Source: Myxococcales bacterium | GTDB lineage: Bacteria; Myxococcota_A; Polyangia; Polyangiales; Polyangiaceae | Direction: 5' to 3' | Length of the DNA stretch: 5,157 bases | Assembly (NCBI GenBank): GCA_013298325.1 | Contig: JAAFHJ010000387.1 | Coordinates: 1-5,157, forward strand | Part shown: piece by piece, positions 1 to 5,157 of the stretch | Layout: each line of letters starts with the position of its first letter | Position numbering within the stretch: position 1 is the stretch's first letter | Position numbers and translations under genes: made by a program | The notes under the pieces: generated by a model | What the model was told of the DNA's origin: nothing | What the model saw: only the letters and a program-made list of their open reading frames with translations | Database searches by the model: none

Positions 1-1039
1 CATCCACCGCGGTGATCACGTCCCCCAAAATGATCTCGCCGTCGTTCCCCTTTTTGGTGCCGCGGAGTCCCGCTTTCGCCGCCGGTCCATTCGGCGAGAC
101 GTTCTTGATCAGCACCCCTTCGATGCCGAGGCGACGCTCGAACCCGGACGGAAAGAGGGCGACGCCGATGCCGACCTGCTCCGCCTTCCCGCTCTTCACA
201 ATCTGGGGGACGATCTTCGCGATCGTCGACACAGGGACGGCAAATCCGATGCCGGCTGAACTCCCCGACTTCGAGAAGATCATCGTATTCATCCCGATGA
301 GCTGACCGGAAGAATCAAGAAGAGGACCGCCCGAGTTCCCCGGATTGATCGCTGCGTCGGTCTGAACCATGTCACGAATGGTGACGTTCCCCGCCCCCAT
401 CACCTGGCGCCCGAGCGCCGAGATCACGCCGGTCGTGAGCGAGTGGTCGAGCCCGAAGGGGTTTCCGATGGCGATCGTCTTCTGACCGACCTCGAGATGA
501 AAATCACTCGGGACTTTCACCGGTTGCAGAGCTTCGGCCGGGGCTTCAATCTTGAGAACGGCGATGTCTTTCCGGGGCTCAACGCCGACGACCTTTGCAT
601 TATACACCTTCTGATTCTGGAAGGTGACGGTGAAGGAGCCGCGGTTCCCGAGCCCATCGGCCACGACGTGGTAGTTCGTGACGATGTGCCCTTCCTTGTC
701 CCACACAAATCCAGATCCGGAGCCAGCGGCGACTTCTTCCGTATTCCCGTAGTAGTCGACAACCATACGGGCTTTCTGGGTCACGAAGACGGTCGCATCT
801 GCCGCATTTCGGAAGACAGAAATCGTATTCTTTTCGTCTTCAATGCGCGAACCGGCGGTGAGTGGAGCGATCGCGCGGTCGTCCACCGCCGCCTTTTTCA
901 GCTCCTCGGCAGCATCCTTGACGGGGACGGCCCGCTCGGAGGGGCCTGCCGTCGATTTGCAGGCGGAAAGCGTAACGAGCGAGGCCGAGGAGAGAAGCAG
1001 CGCGGCGGCGAAGGAGGCACCGATTCGGCGTTGGTTCAT
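1..1039 (-). CDS. HtrA/Deg-family (S1C) serine protease, lipoprotein, 3' end cut by window edge
   Basis: This is an envelope protease or chaperone of the trypsin-like HtrA family, which degrades misfolded exported proteins. The minus frame is open for 346 codons from ATG 1039 to the window edge. The N-terminus starts MNQRR, followed by a hydrophobic stretch and a lipobox LSAC with Cys27 as the likely lipidated residue. Lys28 at +2 is not Asp, so the inner-membrane retention signal is absent. The triad is visible: His124 in TNYHVV, Asp158 in RKDIAVLKI and Ser236 in NPGNSGGPL. A PDZ domain begins near residue 289 (NVSPNGPAAKAGL, then ILGDVITAVD) and runs off the edge. The start is chosen because it gives a canonical signal peptide; only a weak GGA lies upstream. 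The GSGSGFVWDKEGHIVTNYHV stretch and the loop inside the PDZ resemble plant Deg1-type proteases. The family is certain; the exact paralogue (DegP, DegQ, Deg1) and the number of PDZ domains are unknown. It is transcribed divergently from fabI. Confidence 0.95.
   Translation of the reverse strand, partial: MNQRRIGASFAAALLLSSASLVTLSACKSTAGPSERAVPVKDAAEELKKAAVDDRAIAPLTAGSRIEDEKNTISVFRNAADATVFVTQKARMVVDYYGNTEEVAAGSGSGFVWDKEGHIVTNYHVVADGLGNRGSFTVTFQNQKVYNAKVVGVEPRKDIAVLKIEAPAEALQPVKVPSDFHLEVGQKTIAIGNPFGLDHSLTTGVISALGRQVMGAGNVTIRDMVQTDAAINPGNSGGPLLDSSGQLIGMNTMIFSKSGSSAGIGFAVPVSTIAKIVPQIVKSGKAEQVGIGVALFPSGFERRLGIEGVLIKNVSPNGPAAKAGLRGTKKGNDGEIILGDVITAVD
959..1039 (-). other. Lipoprotein signal peptide of the HtrA-like protease
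   Basis: Residues 1-27 have a basic n-region (MNQRR), a hydrophobic core (AAALLLSSASLVTL) and a lipobox L24-S25-A26-C27. This fits signal peptidase II cleavage before Cys27 and lipid anchoring. The following ~45 residues are polar and charged, and look like a flexible tether before the protease domain. Many HtrA proteins instead use an ordinary signal peptide or an N-terminal transmembrane anchor. Confidence 0.8.
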
Positions 1040-1194
1040 TGGGAATTCCGCAAGAAGAGGCCCGATCGGGACCGGGCATTGGGCGTTTTCGGCGAACGAG
1101 ACCCCTCGTAACGCGTGAGCCGGCAACCGTCGACCCCCTCCCCTTCTTCCCGCAGGCTTGACGTTGGGTGTCGAAAGGGGGGATGAGGGCGACC
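1040..1194. promoter_or_regulatory. Divergent intergenic region between the htrA-like gene and fabI
   Basis: The 155 bases separate two divergently transcribed genes, so promoters for both must lie here or just inside the genes. What can be seen: a perfect 10-base palindrome CCCGATCGGG at 1061-1070, a perfect 8-base palindrome GGAATTCC at 1042-1049 next to the htrA-like start, and a small hairpin ACGAG-ACCC-CTCGT at 1096-1109. A TTGACG at 1158-1163 has no acceptable -10 box at normal spacing. No promoter can be assigned with confidence, and operator function of the palindromes is only a possibility. Confidence 0.4.
1185..1189 (+). promoter_or_regulatory. Ribosome binding site deciding the fabI start
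   Basis: GAGGG lies five bases before ATG 1195, a workable Shine-Dalgarno distance. The in-frame alternatives fit less well: ATG 1183 has its G-run directly adjacent with almost no spacer, and GTG 1168 has no purine-rich site before it. Starting at 1195 gives MLSIDLRGK, which matches where the plant/chlamydial FabI family begins. Confidence 0.6.
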
Positions 1195-2079
1195 ATGCTC
1201 TCCATCGATCTTCGTGGGAAACGTGCGTTCGTGGCCGGGGTTGCGGACGACGGCGGCTTCGGCTTCGCCATCTCCAAAGCGCTCGTCGAAGCAGGGGCGA
1301 CGGTCATCGTTGGGACCTGGCCGCCAGCGCTCGGCATTTTTCGAACGATTCTCGCACGCGGCAAACTCGATGCATCCCTCACGCTTTCGACCGGCGAGAA
1401 GATGACCTTCGAGGAGATCCTCCCCCTCGACGCCGACTTCGACGTGGAGGAGGACGTGCCGACGGAGCTCCGAGAAAGCAAGCGTTATCGGGAACTTTCC
1501 CACGTATCCATCCAAGGGGCCGCCGATGCGATCGTCGCCAAGTTTGGCGAGCGCCCCCTCGACATTCTCGTCCATTCGCTGGCGAACGGCCCTGAAGTGA
1601 AGAACCCGCTCCTTGAGACGAGCCGGAAGGGCTACCTCTCCGCGATCGGCACAAGCGCCTACTCGAACATCTCGATGGTGCAGCGTTTCGGGCCGCTCCT
1701 CCGCGAGGGGGGCTCTGTCGTTTCCCTAAGCTACCTCGCCGCAGAACGCGTCATCCCTGGCTACGGCGGCGGGATGAGCACCGCGAAAGCGGCCCTCGAG
1801 AGCGACACGAAGGTCCTCGCGTTTGAAGCGGGCAGAAAGTGGGGCGTCCGCGTCAACACGATCAGCGCCGGCCCCTACGCGTCGCGCGCGGCAAGCGCGA
1901 TCGGCTTCATCGCCGACATGATCGCCTACGCAAAGACGAACTCGCCGCTCCCCCAGGAGCTCGAAGCGCGCGAAGTTGGTGATACAGCAGCGTTTTTGTC
2001 GAGCCCGCTCGCCTCCGGGATCACCGGGTCGACGATCTACGTCGACAAGGGGTACCACGTGATGGGCAAGGCGCTCTGA
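1195..2079 (+). CDS. fabI: Enoyl-[acyl-carrier-protein] reductase, plant/Chlamydia type
   Basis: FabI reduces trans-2-enoyl-ACP to acyl-ACP with NAD(P)H, the last step of each type II fatty-acid elongation cycle, in the cytosol as a homotetramer. The 294-residue product is longer than E. coli FabI (about 260) because of an insertion after the first Rossmann strands (roughly residues 42-100, beginning TWPPALGIF). This is typical of the plant and chlamydial branch. Visible are the cofactor-binding N-terminus (residues 11-23, AGVADDGGFG), HSLANGPE at 127-134, SYLAAERVIPGY at 179-190 carrying Tyr180 and catalytic Tyr190, Lys198, and the C-terminal ITGSTIYVDKG. Tyr190 and Lys198 are seven residues apart (YX7K), whereas E. 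coli FabI has YX6K. The residue aligned with Gly93 of E. coli, a triclosan-resistance site, is Ala130. The gene overlaps the next gene by one base. Identification is near certain; the exact start could be 12 bases earlier. Confidence 0.97.
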   Translation: MLSIDLRGKRAFVAGVADDGGFGFAISKALVEAGATVIVGTWPPALGIFRTILARGKLDASLTLSTGEKMTFEEILPLDADFDVEEDVPTELRESKRYRELSHVSIQGAADAIVAKFGERPLDILVHSLANGPEVKNPLLETSRKGYLSAIGTSAYSNISMVQRFGPLLREGGSVVSLSYLAAERVIPGYGGGMSTAKAALESDTKVLAFEAGRKWGVRVNTISAGPYASRAASAIGFIADMIAYAKTNSPLPQELEAREVGDTAAFLSSPLASGITGSTIYVDKGYHVMGKAL

Positions 2080-2081
2080 TG
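2068..2081 (+). promoter_or_regulatory. TGATG stop-start overlap with upstream AAGG: translational coupling site
   Basis: The fabI stop TGA (2077-2079) shares its last A with the ATG (2079-2081) of the U32-family gene. AAGG at 2068-2071 lies seven bases before that ATG and can serve as its Shine-Dalgarno sequence inside the end of fabI. This arrangement is typical of translational coupling by reinitiation and implies one mRNA for both genes. The ATG places about 15 extra residues before the family's conserved EVLAPAG start motif; no better start is seen nearer to it. Confidence 0.7.
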
Positions 2082-4637
2082 GGCCAGGCTGGCGACAGAG
2101 GGCTTCAGCGGGGGCGGCGCACGGAGGTGTTGGCACCGGCGGGGACGCAAGAGGCGCTGGAGGCGGCGGTCTCTGCGGGCGCCGATGCGATCTACTTCGG
2201 CGTCCACGGCTTCAATGCCCGCGACCGGGCGAAGAACTTCACGCTCGCCGGCCTCTCTGCAACCTTCGACCACCTCCATCGCCACGGCGTGAAGGGGTAT
2301 ATCACCCTAAATACACTCGTTTTTGAAGAGGAATGGCCCCGCTTCGAGGAGACGGTGCGAGCCGTCGCGGCCGCCGGTGCTGACGCCGTGATCGTGCAGG
2401 ATCTCGGCGTCGCCCGGCTCGTGCGCGAAATCGCGCCGACGCTCCCGATCCACGCCTCCACGCAAATGACGTGCACGGATGCCGGTTCCGTGCAGTTTGC
2501 ACGTTCCTTGGGCGCTTCCCGGGTCGTCCTCGCGCGCGAGCTCTCCGTCGAGGAAATCGGCGCGATCGCGGCAGCGGTCCCCGAGGTCGAGTACGAGATT
2601 TTCGTCCATGGCGCCCTCTGCGTCGCCTACTCGGGGCAGTGCCTCACGTCGGAAGCGATCGGCGGACGGAGCGCCAACCGCGGCGCCTGCGCGCAAGCGT
2701 GCCGCCTCCCCTACGAGCTGGTCGTTGACGGGGAAATTCAACCCCTTGGCGACCGTGCGTACCTGCTGTCGCCCCAGGATTTGTTCGCCGTCGACGCCGT
2801 CGAAGCGCTCGTCGCGCATGGCGTCTCTTCCCTGAAGATTGAGGGGCGCCTGAAGGGGCCCGAGTACGTCGCCGCGACGACGCGCCTCTACCGGCAGTCG
2901 GTCGCTGCCGCCTACGGCGAGGCGGCAGCCCCTTCCGAGGCGGCGCGCGAGCGGGCGCTTGCAACCTACACGCGTGGTTCGGGGCTCGGCTTTTTGCATG
3001 GGATCAACCACCAAACACTCGTCGAAGGGCGCCACTGCGACCACCGCGGCCTCGCCGCCGGAACCTTCGAAGAGGTCGTCGCGCGTGGGCGGAAACGGCT
3101 ATTACGTGTAACCTTCACGCATGCCGTCGGGCGCGGCGACGGGCTCCTCATCGAAGGCGGGTTCGCTGGCGCCGGCGAAGTCGGCGGTCGCATCTGGTTC
3201 GTGGAGCAGGCGGGCGTCGATCACCCCGAAATTGCTGGCGGAGAAGCGCTCGTCTGGCTCGGGCCCGACGTCGAAATCCCCGAAATTCCCGCCGGTCGCC
3301 GCGCCTTCCTCACCGCCCTCCCGAAGGCCAAAGACGACGTCCGTACGGAGAATGAGGGGAATGCCGCGCGGGAGCCGCTGACGCTTCTCGTTGAAGGGGA
3401 GGAGGGGGCCCCGCTCACCGTCCACGCACGCACCGACGACGGCCGGATCGCTACCGCGACGAGTACGATGCCGCTCGCCCGCGCCGCCACAAAGGGGCTC
3501 GACGACGCGCTCCTTCGCGACAAGCTCGGCGGCTTCGGGGACACGAGCTACCGCCTGCATTCGCTGGTCGTAAACCTTTCAAATACCGGTCTTTTTGTAC
3601 CGGTTGGCGAACTCAAGCGCCTCCGCCGCGCCCTGACCGAAGCACTGGATCGTGGCGCCGAACGGAGCCATTCCACGACCGATGCAACGGCCGCCTCGGT
3701 GCTCGCCAACCTCCGCCCGGCGCTGCCGGGAACCTCGGGGGGCGACGGCGACGGAAAGCCGGGCCTCTGGGTGCTTGCGCGCAACGAAGCCCAAGCGCTC
3801 GCCGCGATTGAGGCAGGTGCGGCTGGCATTTATCTCGATCTCCTGGAGCTGACGGGGACCGGTCCGTTGCTGCGAAAGCTGCAGCATGCACGCGATTCCC
3901 GCGGCGGTTCGATGCCGATCGCGCTCGCACCGCCGCGGATCCGAAAGCCGGGCGAGGAGAAAATCGACAAGTACCTCGAGGACTTGAAGGCCGATGGCTA
4001 CCTCGTCCGAGGCCTTGGCGCCCTCTACGAACTCGGATCGTCCCCACGGACCGACGCGAACAAGTCCCTCCGCATCGGTGACTTTTCGCTCAACGTCGCC
4101 AATCGGATCGCCGCTTATGAGGTATTGAGTCGCGGCCTTGATGCCTTCGTTCCGAGCTTTGACCTCGACGAAGAACAGCTCCCTGCCCTGCTCGACGACC
4201 CCGAACTCGCGCGCCGCGCGGAGGTGGTCCTCCACCACCCGATGCCGCTCTTCCACAACGAGCACTGCCTCTTCGCGGCGCTCCTCTCGGAAGGGAAAGA
4301 CCACCGGACGTGCGGACGCCCTTGCGACCACCACACGCTGGCGCTCAAGGACCGTGCCGGCATGGAGCACCCCGTTGCCGCCGACGTCGGCTGTAGGAAC
4401 ACGGTATTCCACGGAAAATCGCAGAGCGCTGCACCGCTGGCCGCCAAGCTCCTCGCCCGCGGCGTCACCCGCTTCCGGATTGAGCTCGTCCGCGAGGACG
4501 CAGCGCAGGTGAAGCAGCTCCTTGCAAGCTACACGCGTCTCCTGAACGGTGAGGCCGACGCGACGACGGTCCTCCGCGAGCTACGGACGGAAGGCGGCTA
4601 CGGCGTCGTCCGCGGGAGCCTCCGTGTATTGCGATAA
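2079..4637 (+). CDS. U32-family protein with DUF3656 and a second U32-like module (RlhA-related)
   Basis: These proteins are labelled peptidases, but characterised relatives with this architecture (E. coli RlhA, about 650 residues) hydroxylate 23S rRNA. RNA modification is therefore more likely than proteolysis, though unproven here. In the 852 residues, the barrel opens with EVLAPAG (16-22) and GADAIYFG. The U32 signature EIFVHGALC ends at Cys181, giving Cys181-X6-Cys188-X15-Cys204-X3-Cys208, a probable iron-sulfur ligand set. SLKIEGRLKGPEYVA follows at 251-265. Residues about 405-525 look like DUF3656 (KGLDDALLRDKLGGFGDT, then GLFVPVGEL). After a Gly/Ser/Asp-rich linker (about 525-560), residues 560-790 form a second, diverged U32-like module with Cys730-X14-Cys745-X3-Cys749-X22-Cys772 and ADVGCRNTVF. 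The extra ~200 residues separate it from E. coli RlhA; the long form is known in other bacteria and plants. It is co-translated with fabI. Family assignment is strong; the substrate is inferred. Confidence 0.93.
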   Translation: MGQAGDRGLQRGRRTEVLAPAGTQEALEAAVSAGADAIYFGVHGFNARDRAKNFTLAGLSATFDHLHRHGVKGYITLNTLVFEEEWPRFEETVRAVAAAGADAVIVQDLGVARLVREIAPTLPIHASTQMTCTDAGSVQFARSLGASRVVLARELSVEEIGAIAAAVPEVEYEIFVHGALCVAYSGQCLTSEAIGGRSANRGACAQACRLPYELVVDGEIQPLGDRAYLLSPQDLFAVDAVEALVAHGVSSLKIEGRLKGPEYVAATTRLYRQSVAAAYGEAAAPSEAARERALATYTRGSGLGFLHGINHQTLVEGRHCDHRGLAAGTFEEVVARGRKRLLRVTFTHAVGRGDGLLIEGGFAGAGEVGGRIWFVEQAGVDHPEIAGGEALVWLGPDVEIPEIPAGRRAFLTALPKAKDDVRTENEGNAAREPLTLLVEGEEGAPLTVHARTDDGRIATATSTMPLARAATKGLDDALLRDKLGGFGDTSYRLHSLVVNLSNTGLFVPVGELKRLRRALTEALDRGAERSHSTTDATAASVLANLRPALPGTSGGDGDGKPGLWVLARNEAQALAAIEAGAAGIYLDLLELTGTGPLLRKLQHARDSRGGSMPIALAPPRIRKPGEEKIDKYLEDLKADGYLVRGLGALYELGSSPRTDANKSLRIGDFSLNVANRIAAYEVLSRGLDAFVPSFDLDEEQLPALLDDPELARRAEVVLHHPMPLFHNEHCLFAALLSEGKDHRTCGRPCDHHTLALKDRAGMEHPVAADVGCRNTVFHGKSQSAAPLAAKLLARGVTRFRIELVREDAAQVKQLLASYTRLLNGEADATTVLRELRTEGGYGVVRGSLRVLR

Positions 4638-4654
4638 GTCTATCGACTATTTTT
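4632..4654 (+). terminator. Possible weak intrinsic terminator after the U32-family gene
   Basis: CGATA-AGTC-TATCG (4632-4645) can form a five-pair stem with a four-base loop. It overlaps the U32 stop codon and is followed, four bases later, by a run of five T (4650-4654). The stem is short and AT-containing, and the T-run is the end of the opposing gene, so termination strength would be low. There is no T-run on the minus side, so it would not serve the convergent gene. Confidence 0.3.
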
Positions 4655-5157
4655 CCCGCCGAAGCCGACCCAACAGGGCCGCCACTGCGAGAAATACAAA
4701 TGGCGTAAACGGCGCGGCATCGCTCGGCGCCATTTCGTTTTTGCACGCGGCTGGGAGCTTCACGGCGCGTGGGCTCTTCGCAATCGCTGCCTCTTCGTCG
4801 TCGTCATGGGCGGCGATCGCAGGGGCACCGGCCGCGGCTGGGGCGACAAGCGCCGATGCGGTCGGTGTGGCGCTGTCGGTCGGCTCCGGCGCCGACGGCT
4901 CACGACCGACCGACGGCTCCGGCGCGGAGACCACCTCAGCGCCACCGGTCGGCTCGTCGGCGCAACAGCGGAAACTCTGCTGATACGCTACAAAATTCTC
5001 ATCGTGAGCCCGCGTCGCCGGGCGGCAACGTGCGCGGACCGGCCCCCAGTAGCCCCCCTTCAAGACCGACTTGTATTTCGGTGCATTCTGCACGGAGGTC
5101 GTCCACTCATCAACGTTGCCGGTGAGGTCGTAGACGCCAAAGGGGCTCTTGCACTTG
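4647..5157 (-). CDS. SUMF1/FGE-fold domain protein, C-terminal part, with C-terminal membrane tail
   Basis: The gene enters from the right edge; 169 residues are visible, ending at TAG 4649-4647. The first ~68 carry the C-terminal hallmark of the formylglycine-generating-enzyme fold: FGVYDLTGNVDEWT, then VLKGGYW, RCRPATRAH and QSFRCCAD. In true FGEs two cysteines follow the GG motif. Here only the second aligns (Cys44 of the fragment) and the first position is Pro39, so sulfatase-activating activity is doubtful. Many bacterial SUMF1-fold proteins have other roles. Residues 69-137 are a Pro/Ala/Ser/Thr-rich linker with an acidic patch (HDDDEE). The end has Cys138, a hydrophobic segment (about 149-163, PFTPFVFLAVAALLG) and a basic tail RLRREK. 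This suggests membrane anchoring or a C-terminal sorting signal, similar in layout to MYXO-CTERM. It probably is an exported surface or periplasmic protein, but the N-terminus is outside the window. It converges on the U32 gene with a 9-base gap. Confidence 0.88.
   Translation of the reverse strand, partial: KCKSPFGVYDLTGNVDEWTTSVQNAPKYKSVLKGGYWGPVRARCRPATRAHDENFVAYQQSFRCCADEPTGGAEVVSAPEPSVGREPSAPEPTDSATPTASALVAPAAAGAPAIAAHDDDEEAAIAKSPRAVKLPAACKNEMAPSDAAPFTPFVFLAVAALLGRLRREK
4881..4925. repeat. 12-base direct repeat inside the Pro-rich linker of the SUMF1-domain gene
   Basis: CGGCTCCGGCGC occurs at 4881-4892 and 4914-4925, 33 bases (11 codons) apart. On the coding (minus) strand it encodes the repeated APEP core in SAPEPSVGREPSAPEPTDS. 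It looks like a small in-frame duplication in a low-complexity linker, and such stretches often vary in length between strains. Confidence 0.6.

Noticed and set aside
443..1111. 222-codon open frame on the plus strand
   Set aside because: It lies wholly antisense to the HtrA-like gene, whose signal peptide, triad and PDZ are unmistakable. The translation has no recognisable motif and is a product of GC-rich codon bias.
1158..1163. TTGACG as a -35 box for fabI
   Set aside because: At 16-18 base spacing the downstream hexamers overlap the fabI Shine-Dalgarno region and match TATAAT poorly.
1168..1194. Upstream fabI starts GTG 1168 and ATG 1183
   Set aside because: They add 9 or 4 residues not typical of the family. 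ATG 1195 has a better-spaced GAGGG and gives the conserved MLSIDLRGK start.
2307..3044. 245-codon open frame on the minus strand
   Set aside because: Antisense shadow of the U32 signature region, with no plausible domain.
3579..4412. 277-codon open frame on the minus strand
   Set aside because: It is antisense to the conserved U32 gene, Arg/Val/Glu-rich and without a family motif. Long antisense frames are common in GC-rich genes.
2079..4637. U32 protein as a collagenase or virulence protease
   Set aside because: The label is historical. The cysteine set and DUF3656-like region match the RNA-modifying branch, and there is no export signal at the N-terminus.
5091..5093. GTG at 5093 as the start of a small 148-residue gene
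   Set aside because: The frame stays open to the window edge and the upstream residues contain the conserved FGVYDLTGNVDEWT motif, so this is an internal Val codon of a larger gene.
1..5157. CRISPR array, transposon, tRNA or rRNA gene, defence system
   Set aside because: No regularly spaced repeats, transposase motifs, terminal inverted repeats, cloverleaf-like sequence or recognisable defence proteins were seen. Nearly all bases are accounted for by four conserved genes.

Overview
The window is GC-rich bacterial DNA, with most third codon positions G or C, and it is densely coding. Four genes can be supported. Two of them run off the window edges. The mix suggests a Gram-negative, diderm bacterium: a lipoprotein HtrA-type protease, a plant/chlamydial-type enoyl-ACP reductase, a long U32-family protein, and a SUMF1-domain protein ending in a short hydrophobic segment plus a basic tail. 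That last architecture is reminiscent of Myxococcota (deltaproteobacteria). The lineage is a weak inference, because no rRNA or other phylogenetic marker is present.

Layout: (1) 1-1039, minus strand: an S1C (HtrA/Deg) serine protease with a lipoprotein signal and an intact His-Asp-Ser triad, cut by the left edge inside its PDZ domain. (2) 1040-1194: a 155-base divergent intergenic region with two short perfect palindromes but no convincing sigma-70 promoter. (3) 1195-2079, plus strand: fabI of the extended plant/Chlamydia type. (4) 2079-4637, plus strand: an 852-residue U32-family protein (U32 barrel, DUF3656-like region, second divergent U32-like module). Its ATG shares one base with the fabI stop (TGATG), so the two genes form a coupled operon. 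(5) 4638-4646: a 9-base convergent gap with a small hairpin that may be a weak terminator. (6) 4647-5157, minus strand: the C-terminal part of a SUMF1/FGE-fold protein, with a Pro/Ala/Ser linker and a C-terminal membrane anchor or sorting tail.

The genes do not form an obvious single pathway. FabI completes the fatty-acid elongation cycle. The U32 protein most resembles the RNA-hydroxylating branch (RlhA-like) of its family, so the operon joins lipid synthesis to probable RNA modification. The flanking protease and SUMF1-domain protein are cell-envelope proteins with their own transcription. I see no mobile element, CRISPR array, RNA gene or obvious defence system. The points most worth a second look are the two cysteine quartets in the U32 protein, the plastid-like subfamily features of three adjacent genes, and the C-terminal tail of the SUMF1 protein.
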